Assembly: GCF_019599275.1 (NCBI RefSeq)
Contig: NZ_JAHZTD010000001.1
Span: forward strand, 248,001-312,000
Reading direction: 5' to 3'
Length of the DNA stretch: 64,000 nucleotides
DNA from: Hymenobacter sp. HSC-4F20
Lineage (GTDB): Bacteria > Bacteroidota > Bacteroidia > Cytophagales > Hymenobacteraceae
Shown in pieces: positions 44,020 through 51,426 of the stretch. Numbering within the stretch: position 1 is the first letter of the stretch; every line of letters starts with the position of its first letter. The notes below the pieces were generated by a model that was not told the origin of the DNA, did not search any database, and saw only the letters and a program-made list of their open reading frames with translations. The translations under genes were made by a program, and so were the position numbers.

Positions 44020-44463
44020 CTACAGTATTTCGTTGCTGGTGCGGTAGGCGGTGCCTTTGAACAAGGCCAGCAGTACCCCGTGCTGGTTGGTGGCCCGGAT
44101 CTGGTACACGCCTACTTTGTGCTTGAGGCTTTCTTCTCGGGCCTCCACGGTTATTACGTCGCCGAGCTTGCCGGCTTCCAGGTAGTCGATGGTAACCGTG
44201 AGGCCCACGCTCTGGCGGCCGTGGCTGTTGCAGGCAAAGGCAAACGCCGAGTCGGCCGCCGAAAACGTAACGCCGCCGTGTAGCGCCGCAAACCCGTTGA
44301 GCATATCAGGCCGCACCATGAAGTGCAAGCGGCAGTAGCCGGGCCCTACCTCGTCAATTTCCAGCCCCAGCAGCTTACTGAACGCGTCGTGCTGGAGCAT
44401 CTGGTCCTTCACGGCTTCGGCCTTGCCGGGCGGGGTAGGGCTAGTGGGTTCCGATGGATTCAT
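44020..44463 (-). CDS. paaI: Hydroxyphenylacetyl-CoA thioesterase PaaI
   Basis: 147 residues, hotdog fold. The motif GFAALHGGVTFSAADSAFAFACNS contains the HGG(x)..D catalytic arrangement of PaaI thioesterases. It probably hydrolyses CoA intermediates that stall the pathway. The start overlaps the end of paaH by 23 bp, so translation is likely coupled. Confidence 0.92.
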   Translation of the reverse strand: MNPSEPTSPTPPGKAEAVKDQMLQHDAFSKLLGLEIDEVGPGYCRLHFMVRPDMLNGFAALHGGVTFSAADSAFAFACNSHGRQSVGLTVTIDYLEAGKLGDVITVEAREESLKHKVGVYQIRATNQHGVLLALFKGTAYRTSNEIL

Positions 44464-45619
44464 GCTGAAAGAACGTGTGGCCGGATTTTACCATGCGGCG
44501 CAGCAGGGGGCTGGCGCGGTAGCGGTCCTCGTGGTATTCTTCGTACAGGGCATCGAGGGTCTGGAGCACCTGGGGCAGCCCCAGCTCATCAGCCCAGGCC
44601 AGCAGCCCTTTCGGGTAGTTCACACCCTTGGTCATGGCCAGCTCCAAGTCTTCTTTTGACGCCACGTTCAGGGCCAGCGCATCCACGGCTTCGTTGATGA
44701 GCATGGCCAGAATGCGGTGCAGCACCTGGCGGCCCAGGGCTTCGTCGGGGGTAGGCTCGGGCTGGGCAGCGCCTTCCCGGTAGTCGTAGAACCCCCGGCC
44801 CGACTTGCGACCATAATAGCCGGCCTCAAACAGGCGCTTTTGGGTGAAGGATGGTTTGTAGCGCGGGTCGAAGAAGAAGGACGTGAACACCGACTCCGTG
44901 ACGCGGTAGTTCACATCGTGACCGATGAAGTCCATGAGGGCAAACGGACCCATCCGGAAGCCGCCCAACTCGGTCATGGCCCAGTCGATAGTGGCCATGT
45001 CGGCAATTCCCTCTTCCAGAATCCGAATGGCTTCGCCGTAAAATGGCCGCGCCACGCGGTTCACGATAAAGCCCGGGGTATCCTTGGTCAGCACGGGCAG
45101 CTTGCCCCAGCGTTGTACCAGGTCGCGCACTTCTTCGGCTAGCCCGGGGCGCGTTTGCACCGCCGGAATTACCTCTACCAACTGCATTAGCGGGGCCGGG
45201 TTAAAGAAGTGAATCCCGATAAACCGCTCCGGCTGCTGACAGGCGGCGGCAATGGAAGCAATGGACAAAGAGGATGTGTTGCTGGCCAGAATGCAGGTGG
45301 CGGGCACCAGCATTTCTACCTCCCGAAACAGCTGCTGCTTCACGGCCAGGTCTTCCACAATAGCTTCCAGCACCAACCCGCAGTCCGAGAAAGAGGTGAT
45401 ATCCTCGGTCAGGTGCAAGCGGCGGAAGCTGGCTGCGGCGGCTTCCGGAGTGATTTTGCCTTTTTCAGCCAGCTTGTTCAGGTTGCTCTCAATGGATTGG
45501 CCGGCGCGTTGCAACGCCGCTGTGTTCTGGTCGAGGAGGTGCACGGTGTGGCCCGCGGCAGCTACTACCTGGGCAATGCCCGCCCCCATTGCCCCACTCC
45601 CGATAATGCCGATAATCAT
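44441..45619 (-). CDS. paaH: 3-hydroxyacyl-CoA dehydrogenase PaaH
   Basis: 392 residues. Rossmann motif GSGAMGAGIA at 7-16, catalytic GIHFFNPAPLMQLVEVI (His) and the KDTPGFIVNR hinge, followed by helical C-terminal domains (about 185-280, with a second copy to about 380). It oxidises 3-hydroxyadipyl-CoA to 3-oxoadipyl-CoA with NAD. ATGA overlap with the upstream paaG stop codon. Confidence 0.93.
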   Translation of the reverse strand: MIIGIIGSGAMGAGIAQVVAAAGHTVHLLDQNTAALQRAGQSIESNLNKLAEKGKITPEAAAASFRRLHLTEDITSFSDCGLVLEAIVEDLAVKQQLFREVEMLVPATCILASNTSSLSIASIAAACQQPERFIGIHFFNPAPLMQLVEVIPAVQTRPGLAEEVRDLVQRWGKLPVLTKDTPGFIVNRVARPFYGEAIRILEEGIADMATIDWAMTELGGFRMGPFALMDFIGHDVNYRVTESVFTSFFFDPRYKPSFTQKRLFEAGYYGRKSGRGFYDYREGAAQPEPTPDEALGRQVLHRILAMLINEAVDALALNVASKEDLELAMTKGVNYPKGLLAWADELGLPQVLQTLDALYEEYHEDRYRASPLLRRMVKSGHTFFQHESIGTH

Positions 45620-46401
45620 TGACCGGTGAAGCTAGGTTGACGTTTTTCGAGGAAGGCCGACACGCCCTCGCGGTAGTCGGTGGTGCTGCCGGCGCGCAGC
45701 TGGAAGTCAGCCTCGTAGCGCAGCTGCTGGGTCAGGTCGTTGCTGAACGAGACGTTGAGCAGCTGCTTGGTGTAGGCCAGGCCTTTCGTGGGCATGGCGG
45801 CCAGCTTATGAATAAGCGCCTGTACTTCCTGCTCGAACACGTCGTCGGCAAACACTTTGTAAATCATACCCATCTGCGCGGCTTCGGCAGCCGATACCTT
45901 GTCGCCGGTCATCATCAGGGCCGAAGCGCGCTGCATGCCAATGAGGCGGGGTAGGAAAAACGTGCCCGCGCTGTCTGGAATCAGCCCAATCTTGCTGAAA
46001 GCCTGAATAAACGAAGCCGACTCTTTGGCTACCACAATGTCGCAGGCCAGGGCCAGGTTGGCGCCCGCGCCAGCCGCTACCCCGTTCACGGCCGCTACCA
46101 CTGGCTTTTCCAGAGCCCGAATCAGCTCCACGATGGGGTTATAGTGCTTCTCCACAATCTCCGCCACTTCCGGGCTGTCGGGCCCGGTAATTTCGGCCAG
46201 GTCCTGGCCGGCGCAGAACGCTTTACCGGTGCCCGTCAGGAGTACGGCGCGCACCTCGGGGGTTTGCTGGCACTCGCGCAGGTGTTGCTGCAAGGTCAGG
46301 GCTACCTCTTTGTTGACGCTGTTGAAAACCTGGGGCCGATTAAAGCAAATGGTGGCTACGCCGCCGTCGATGGAAAAGAGTAGAGAAGGAGTTTCGGACA
46401 T
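45616..46401 (-). CDS. paaG: PaaG-type 1,2-epoxyphenylacetyl-CoA isomerase
   Basis: 261 residues from the ATG at 46401 (MSETPSLLFSIDGG). Crotonase fold with AFCAGQDLAEI and NGVAAGAGANLALACDIVVA, and the PaaG-specific AFSKIGLIPDSAGTFFLPRL, whose Asp is the known catalytic acid, plus the C-terminal DYREGVSAFLEKRQPSFTG. It converts ring-epoxide to oxepin-CoA and isomerises later intermediates. It precedes paaH with overlapping stop/start. Confidence 0.94.
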   Translation of the reverse strand: MSETPSLLFSIDGGVATICFNRPQVFNSVNKEVALTLQQHLRECQQTPEVRAVLLTGTGKAFCAGQDLAEITGPDSPEVAEIVEKHYNPIVELIRALEKPVVAAVNGVAAGAGANLALACDIVVAKESASFIQAFSKIGLIPDSAGTFFLPRLIGMQRASALMMTGDKVSAAEAAQMGMIYKVFADDVFEQEVQALIHKLAAMPTKGLAYTKQLLNVSFSNDLTQQLRYEADFQLRAGSTTDYREGVSAFLEKRQPSFTGQ

Positions 46402-46436
46402 GGTAAGGGGTAGGGTGGGAGAGTACAAAATCGACT

Positions 46437-46471
46437 GTCCTGCTGAACTGGTCGGAGCAGCTCAGCAGGAC
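46437..46471. repeat. GTCCTGCTGA inverted repeat between paaD and paaG
   Basis: Arms 46437-46446 and 46462-46471 match perfectly over 10 bp. The core TGCTGA..CAGCA is related to the elements at 48155-48244 and 49670-49698, so it is probably a member of a dispersed intergenic repeat family. Confidence 0.65.
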
Positions 46472-46492
46472 GTTCTTGGGTAGCAGGCCAGC

Positions 46493-47005
46493 TCACGCAT
46501 GACACTTAAAGTAATCGAACGGCTCGAGGCAGTCGTCGCACTGGTAATGGGCTTTGCAGGCCGTGGACCCGAACTGACTGACCAGGTGGGTGTGCTCCGA
46601 TTTGCAGTTGGGGCAGCGCACAGCAGTATCTTCCCCAAACAGATTAAGCAGATGGCCGGTGGCGGTGCCATCTACGGGCGGGGCAATGCCGTAGGCCTCC
46701 AGCTTCTCGCGGCCGGCCTGCGACATCCAATCCGTAGTCCAGGCCGGGCTGAGCTGGTTATGAATCTGGAGCTTGGTAATGCCCTCGGCCAGCAGCCGCA
46801 GCCGGATTTCGGTGGCAATGGTGTTCATGGCCGGACAGCCGGAGTAAGTTGGCGTAATGGTCACGTGGACGTCTTCGCCCTCTACTCGCACGGCGCGCAC
46901 AATGCCCAGGTCCAGAATGCTGAGCACGGGCACCTCGGGGTCGGAAACCTCTTCCAGCAGGTGCCAGATACGCTCCTCAGAGGGTGCCACGCGTTGCTCT
47001 ACCAT
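46493..47005 (-). CDS. paaD: Phenylacetyl-CoA epoxidase maturation protein PaaD
   Basis: 170 residues. N-terminal MIP18/SufT-like domain (about 10-100) with DPEVPVLSILDLGIVRAV and TYSGCPAM, then a zinc-ribbon-like C-terminus RCPNCKSEHTHLVSQFGSTACKAHYQCDDCLEPFDYFKCH. PaaD is needed for assembly of the multicomponent epoxidase, probably in FeS or di-iron maturation. It overlaps the 3' end of paaC by 7 bp. Confidence 0.95.
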   Translation of the reverse strand: MVEQRVAPSEERIWHLLEEVSDPEVPVLSILDLGIVRAVRVEGEDVHVTITPTYSGCPAMNTIATEIRLRLLAEGITKLQIHNQLSPAWTTDWMSQAGREKLEAYGIAPPVDGTATGHLLNLFGEDTAVRCPNCKSEHTHLVSQFGSTACKAHYQCDDCLEPFDYFKCHA

Positions 47006-47805
47006 TGCAGGCCGGGGTAAGTGCGTTGCAAGTATTGCAGCTCCGTGAGCAGGTAGCCCAGGTGCTCGGAGTGGCGGCCGTCCTTACCCCCCTTCTGCAT
47101 AAATACCCCCTGAGGAACTGGCAGCGTGGCCTCCTCGAACACCCGCGCCACGTGGGCATCTACCTGCTGCTGAATGGCGGCGTAGTCGGGCACGAGGCCG
47201 GCTGCTTGCAAGGCTTGCTCGGTGGCATTGGGGGTAGTCAGCTCTCCGCTGTAGCGCCAGAGGCTCTCAAGGGCCTTCTCAAGGCGGCGGCGGCTTTCCT
47301 CCGTGCCATCACCCAGGCGAATAACCCACTCGGAGCTCCACTTGACGTGGTAGGCCGCTTCCTTCACCGATTTCTCAGCAATGGCGGCCAACTGCCGGTC
47401 GGGGCCTTGCTGCAACTGCAGAAGTAAGTGGTAGTGAAAGGCATCGTAGAGGAACTGCCGCGCGATGGTAGCAGCAAAGTCGCCGTTGGGCTGCTCTACC
47501 AGCAGCGGATTGCGGTACTCTACGGCGCTGCGCAGGTAGGCCAGGTCGTCCTCGGTGCGGCCTTTGCCTTCCAGCTCAGCGGCATATTGATAGTAGCTGC
47601 GGGCCTCGCCCAGCAAATCGAGGGCAATGTTGGCCATGGCCAGGTCCTGCTCCAGAATGGGGCCGTGCCCGCACCATTCGGAAAGGCGGTGGGCCAGAAT
47701 CAGGCTGGTATCGGCCAGTTGCAGCACGTAAGGCAGCAACAGCGCCTGGGCGTCGGCCGGCGAGGTAGGGGCCAGGGTGGTAGCGTGGGTGGGAACGTCA
47801 GCCAT
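46999..47805 (-). CDS. paaC: Phenylacetyl-CoA epoxidase structural subunit PaaC
   Basis: 268 residues of ferritin-like helical fold: YVLQLADTSLILAHRLSEWCGHGPILEQDLAMANIALDLLGEARS, YDAFHYHLLLQL and EAAYHVKWSSEWVIRLGDGT. PaaC pairs with PaaA in the epoxidase core but does not carry the active di-iron site. It shares a TAATG junction with paaB (1-bp overlap) and overlaps paaD. Confidence 0.96.
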   Translation of the reverse strand: MADVPTHATTLAPTSPADAQALLLPYVLQLADTSLILAHRLSEWCGHGPILEQDLAMANIALDLLGEARSYYQYAAELEGKGRTEDDLAYLRSAVEYRNPLLVEQPNGDFAATIARQFLYDAFHYHLLLQLQQGPDRQLAAIAEKSVKEAAYHVKWSSEWVIRLGDGTEESRRRLEKALESLWRYSGELTTPNATEQALQAAGLVPDYAAIQQQVDAHVARVFEEATLPVPQGVFMQKGGKDGRHSEHLGYLLTELQYLQRTYPGLQW

Positions 47806-48092
47806 TACATGTGCTTGATGGAGTCCGGCACCGTGTAGAAGGTAGGGTGACGGTAGATTTTGTCGTTGGCCGGCTCGTAGAAAGCAGCCGCATCGTCGGG
47901 GTTGGAGGCGTGCACGTGCTTCGATTCTACCACCCAGATGCTGACGCCTTCGAGGCGGCGGGTGTACACGTCCCGGGCGTTCTGGATAGCCATTTCGGCG
48001 TCGGCGGCGTGCAGGCTACCCACGTGCTTATGGTCGAGGCCTTGCTTGCTGCGGATGAATACTTCCCACAGGGGCCATTCTTTCTGAGACAT
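47805..48092 (-). CDS. paaB: Phenylacetyl-CoA epoxidase subunit PaaB
   Basis: 95 residues from the ATG at 48092 (MSQKEWPLWEVFIRSKQGLDHKHVGSLHAADAEMAIQNARDVYTRR), which is the usual PaaB start and length. PaaB bridges the PaaAC complexes. A longer in-frame start at 48164 is not conserved. Confidence 0.96.
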   Translation of the reverse strand: MSQKEWPLWEVFIRSKQGLDHKHVGSLHAADAEMAIQNARDVYTRRLEGVSIWVVESKHVHASNPDDAAAFYEPANDKIYRHPTFYTVPDSIKHM

Positions 48093-48154
48093 GCTTGGTA
48101 GGTTCTGGGGTTCTGGGAGGGTAGGGAGATAGGGGAGCCTCCGGGGAAAAGTAT

Positions 48155-48244
48155 GTTCTGCCAAGCTTGCAGGGCAATTCGCGAACTGAGGTTGGGTGGG
48201 AACTCAGCAATTCAAGCAAAATGCCGCAGCAAGCTCAGCAGAAC
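48155..48244. repeat. Imperfect 90-bp hairpin repeat between paaA and paaB
   Basis: Arms GTTCTGCCAAGCTTGC (48155-48170) and GCAAGCTCAGCAGAAC (48229-48244) pair almost fully. The inner part contains a second GAACTGAG/ACTCAGC pairing. The CTGAGCTTGC core also occurs at 49670-49698. It may stabilise or separate the paaA message from paaBCD. Confidence 0.65.
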
Positions 48245-48262
48245 GTGTGTCGGGCAGAGAAG

Positions 48263-49225
48263 CTAGGCCGCAACGGCCCGGGCCGCTTCGGCGCGCTGTT
48301 TGCGCTTTTCGGCGTGGGCCAGGGCCGCTTCGCGCACCCAGGCACCTTCTTCGTGGGCCTGCACGCGGGCTTGCAGCCGCTCCCGGCTGCAAGGGCCGTT
48401 GCCTTTTACCACGTCCCAGAACTCGGCCCAGTCTACGTCGCCGAAGTCGTAGCCCTGTTTGGCTTCGTTCCACTTCAGCTCGGGGTCAGGAATAGTCAAA
48501 CCCAGAAACTCGGCCTGGGGCACCATCATATCCACGAATTTTTGGCGCAGCTCGTCGTTGGTAAAGCGCTTAATGCGCCACTTCATCGACTGCTCCGTGT
48601 TCGGCGACTCCGAGTCTTTGGGTCCGAACATCATCAGCGTGGGCCACCACCAGCGGTTAAGGGCTTCCTGGGCCATGGCCTTTTGCTCGGCCGAGCCCTC
48701 ACTCAGGGTCTGCATAATCTCGAAGCCCTGGCGCTGGTGGAAGCTTTCTTCCTTGCACACGCGCACCATGGCGCGGGCGTAGGGGCCGTAGGAAGTGCGG
48801 CACAGCGGCACCTGGTTCAGGATGGCGGCCCCATCTACCAGCCAGCCAATGGTACCCATGTCGGCCCAGCTGAGGGTGGGGTAGTTAAAGATGCTGCTGT
48901 ACTTAGCTTTGCCCGCGTGCAGGTCGGCCAGCAGTTGGTCGCGGGAGGCACCCAGAGTTTCGGCGGCGGAGTAGAGGTAGAGGCCGTGGCCGGCTTCGTC
49001 CTGCACCTTGGCCAGCAGAATGGATTTGCGCTTGAGCGAAGGAGCCCGCGTAATCCAGTTGCCTTCGGGCAACATGCCCACCAGCTCAGAGTGCGCGTGC
49101 TGGGAAATCTGCCGGATTAACGTCTTGCGGTAGGCATCGGGCATCCAGTCCTTGGGCTCGATGCGGGTGTCGGCATCAATGCGGGCCTGAAACTGTTCTT
49201 CCTGGGTGAGTTCTAGCGTTTCCAT
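48263..49225 (-). CDS. paaA: Phenylacetyl-CoA epoxidase catalytic subunit PaaA
   Basis: 320 residues. The di-iron ligands lie in [23 protein letters not shown] (Glu and His of DExxH) and [16 protein letters not shown] (ExxH), with the substrate-binding region [22 protein letters not shown]. It inserts oxygen into the ring of phenylacetyl-CoA. The ATG at 49225 is about 10 bp after the probable -7 element, so the transcript leader must be very short. Its promoter contains the pseudo-palindromic operator shared with paaK. Confidence 0.96.
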   Translation of the reverse strand: METLELTQEEQFQARIDADTRIEPKDWMPDAYRKTLIRQISQHAHSELVGMLPEGNWITRAPSLKRKSILLAKVQDEAGHGLYLYSAAETLGASRDQLLADLHAGKAKYSSIFNYPTLSWADMGTIGWLVDGAAILNQVPLCRTSYGPYARAMVRVCKEESFHQRQGFEIMQTLSEGSAEQKAMAQEALNRWWWPTLMMFGPKDSESPNTEQSMKWRIKRFTNDELRQKFVDMMVPQAEFLGLTIPDPELKWNEAKQGYDFGDVDWAEFWDVVKGNGPCSRERLQARVQAHEEGAWVREAALAHAEKRKQRAEAARAVAA

Positions 49226-49235
49226 GCCTCTTTAA

Positions 49236-49260
49236 CAAAGCGTAACTAACATTCGTTAGT
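49236..49260 (-). promoter_or_regulatory. paaA promoter with TetR-type operator AACTAACATTCGTTAGT
   Basis: The 17-bp site at 49244-49260 differs at three positions from the site at 52825-52841 (paaK). Its core TAACTAAC-ATTC-GTTAGTTA (49243-49262) is a perfect 8-bp inverted repeat. On the minus strand it lies just upstream of ACGCTTTG (49236-49243), a near-match to the -7 box, so a bound repressor would block polymerase. Half-sites resemble the CNAACG..CGTTNG pattern I recall for PaaR of Thermus. Confidence 0.75.
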
Positions 49261-49296
49261 TAAATGTAGAGAAAAGTTTGGGTTGTCAGTCTAGCC

Positions 49297-49695
49297 TTAT
49301 GGTCTAATTAACTGGTATTCCCCATTCCAACTGACCGGACTATTGCTACCATAATCGGTATCGTTGTAGAATAAATGTACTTTTAGGATACCGCCATCCA
49401 GTGTAATTTCGTCTTTATAGCCATATTCTCCTCGTTTATGGGGAATAAGATGACCTGGCAAAGTTCCTCTGTCTGTTTGTGGCAATGGCAGTAGAATGCT
49501 ATCCTTAAAGGTTTTGTTGAAAAGAGCAGACAGTGGGTCATGCACCATTCGGCGTCGTTGGCCGGTAAGTAACACAAACGGTTTACCCGCTACTATCCTT
49601 AGCTCGGCTTTCGGATTGTTTCCAACCTTAGCGCAACTACTGACTAGTAGTATTCCTGAAAGAAAAAGGTAGAGATGCTTCGGCAAGCTCAGCAT
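49297..49695 (-). CDS. Hypothetical lipoprotein inside the paa cluster
   Basis: 132 residues with signal MLSLPKHLYLFLSGILLVSSC (lipobox LVSSC, Cys21). The rest has a beta-rich look (ELRIVAGKPFVLLTGQRRR, DEITLDGGILKVHLFYNDTDYG). No family recognised, and no known role in phenylacetate metabolism. Its A+T content is clearly higher than that of its paa neighbours. The start codon and first codons come from the repeat at 49670-49698. It may be a recent insertion into the cluster. Confidence 0.6.
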   Translation of the reverse strand: MLSLPKHLYLFLSGILLVSSCAKVGNNPKAELRIVAGKPFVLLTGQRRRMVHDPLSALFNKTFKDSILLPLPQTDRGTLPGHLIPHKRGEYGYKDEITLDGGILKVHLFYNDTDYGSNSPVSWNGEYQLIRP

Positions 49696-49698
49696 GAC
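49670..49698 (-). repeat. GTCATGCTGAGCTTGCCGAAG-type dispersed intergenic repeat
   Basis: On the minus strand the sequence reads GTCATGCTGAGCTTGCC then GAAGCATCTCTACC. I recognise this as a short repeat common between genes in Hymenobacter-like genomes. It overlaps the 5' end of the lipoprotein gene and supplies its ATG. Confidence 0.65.
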
Positions 49699-49714
49699 GT
49701 CCTGATTTTGCTGG

Positions 49715-50791
49715 TTACTGGTCGAAATCCACAGACACCTTTTCCGAAGTCGGGCGGGCCTGGCAGCTGAGCACGTAGCCTTTGGCCACCTCGGTGTCGG
49801 AGAGGGAGTAGTTCACGTCCATTTCCACGGTGCCTGCCGTGACGCGGCAGCGGCAGGTGCTGCACATGCCGTTTTTGCAGGAGTAGGGCGCATCGGCGCC
49901 GGTTTCCAGCAGGGCGTCCAGAATGGTGTCGCCGTAGTACGACATTTCCAGGATGCGCGTGGTGCCTTCCAGCTGCACGGTTACCTGGCTGTGCTTGTCG
50001 TCCTGGCCGGCGGGGCGCTGGGCCTGGCGAGCGGCGCGTTGGGCGCTGCCGGCGGAGGCGAACATCTCGAAGTGAACCTTTTCAGGGGCTACCCCGGCTT
50101 CGGCCAGCACGTCTTTTACGTCGTTGATCATTTCCTCCGGGCCGCAGATAAAGCACTCGTCAATCTCGCGAGCGGGCACAATCTTCTGCAGAAACAGGCG
50201 GGCTTTCTCGGCGTTGATACGGCCGAATAACAGGTCCGTGTCGCCCTGCTCACGGCTGAGGATGTGGTAGACGCTGAGACGGTTCAGGAAGCGGTTTTTC
50301 AGGGCCTCTATTTCCTCCTTGAAGATGATGGAGTTGCGGCCCCGGTTCCCGTAAATCAGGTAGACCTGGCTGTTGGGCTCTGTCAGGAGCACCGTTTTGA
50401 TGATGGACATGACCGGCGTAATGCCCGAGCCGGCCGCAAACATCACGTAGAGCTTCTGCTGCTCCGGGTGCACCTCGGTGTAGAAATGGCCCATGGGTGG
50501 CATTACCTCCAGCTCTTCGCCTACCCGCAATTGCTCCACCGCCAGCGAGGAAAACCGACCTTCCGGCACTTTCTTGATGGCCACGCGCCACTCGTTTTCC
50601 AAGGGGCTACTGCAGATGGAGTAGCTACGGCGCAGCTCCTCGCCGTTGTGCTCGCGCCGGAACGTCAGGTACTGGCCCTGGGTGAACTTGAACGTCTCGC
50701 GCAGGTTGGCGGGCACGTCCAGGGCCACGCTCACGCAGTCGGGGGTTTCCCGGACGATGCTCTTGATTTTAACTTTATGAAAACGACTCAT
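49715..50791 (-). CDS. paaE: Phenylacetyl-CoA epoxidase reductase PaaE
   Basis: 358 residues from the ATG at 50791 (MSRFHKVKIKSIVRETPDCVSV). FAD domain with RRSYSICSSP, NAD(P) domain with AAGSGITPVMSIIKTVLL and CGPEEMIND, C-terminal 2Fe-2S ferredoxin with SCKNGMCSTCRCR and LSCQARP. It passes electrons from NADPH to PaaA. Its start lies 2 bp after the tetR stop codon, so regulator and reductase are translated from one message, separate from paaABCD. Confidence 0.94.
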   Translation of the reverse strand: MSRFHKVKIKSIVRETPDCVSVALDVPANLRETFKFTQGQYLTFRREHNGEELRRSYSICSSPLENEWRVAIKKVPEGRFSSLAVEQLRVGEELEVMPPMGHFYTEVHPEQQKLYVMFAAGSGITPVMSIIKTVLLTEPNSQVYLIYGNRGRNSIIFKEEIEALKNRFLNRLSVYHILSREQGDTDLLFGRINAEKARLFLQKIVPAREIDECFICGPEEMINDVKDVLAEAGVAPEKVHFEMFASAGSAQRAARQAQRPAGQDDKHSQVTVQLEGTTRILEMSYYGDTILDALLETGADAPYSCKNGMCSTCRCRVTAGTVEMDVNYSLSDTEVAKGYVLSCQARPTSEKVSVDFDQ

Positions 50792-50793
50792 GG

Positions 50794-51384
50794 CTACTTT
50801 TTTTCCAGCCCCGTCAGGAGCATGGTCACAATATTGGCTTCCAACTCTTCGGCCGACAGCTCGCGGCCGGGGCGGTACCACAGCTCTACCCAGCGCACGG
50901 CCGAGAGAATGGTGAATAAGGCTACCGACACGTTCACGGGCTGAAACTCGCCGGCCGCAATGCCCTGCTCAATAAGGGCGGCAAAGCCTTTTTCGTACTG
51001 CTTGCGCGCCTGCTTAAACTCGGTTAGCTTGGGCTCGGGCAGGTATTTCCAGTCGTGGTTGGCTACGGATACGGCCGCGCCGTCCTCAACCATCAGCCGG
51101 ATGTGCAGCCGAATCAGGGCCTTGATCTTCTCCACGTGGGTAGCGTCGGTGGCTTCGATTTCGGCGAGCTGGGAGATATAGAGGTTGGACACCCGAAAGC
51201 AGATCAGCTCCAGAATCTCGTCCTTGCTCTTGATGTGGTTGTACATACTGGCCGCCTCAATGCCCACCTCGCCGGCCAAATCGCGCATGGAGGTGCCACT
51301 GAAGCCTTTTTGCTTGAACAGCTTGGCCGCTTCTTCCAGAATAAGCTGCCGCTTGTTGGTCTTGCGTGAAGTCGTCGTAATCAT
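50794..51384 (-). CDS. TetR/AcrR-family regulator, probable repressor of the paa cluster
   Basis: 196 residues. N-terminal helix-turn-helix (about 11-58: RQLILEEAAKLFKQKGFSGTSMRDLAGEVGIEAASMYNHIKSKDEILE) and a helical ligand domain. Phenylacetyl-CoA-responsive PaaR of other bacteria belongs to this family, and no PaaX is present here, so this is the likely repressor that binds AACKAACRTTYGTTAGT at paaA and paaK. No such site was seen immediately upstream of its own start, so it is probably transcribed from the paaK promoter. Confidence 0.85.
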   Translation of the reverse strand: MITTTSRKTNKRQLILEEAAKLFKQKGFSGTSMRDLAGEVGIEAASMYNHIKSKDEILELICFRVSNLYISQLAEIEATDATHVEKIKALIRLHIRLMVEDGAAVSVANHDWKYLPEPKLTEFKQARKQYEKGFAALIEQGIAAGEFQPVNVSVALFTILSAVRWVELWYRPGRELSAEELEANIVTMLLTGLEKK

Positions 51385-51426
51385 GGGTGGGAAAAGATGG
51401 GTAGGAGGCGGTTCGCGAAGTAGGTC

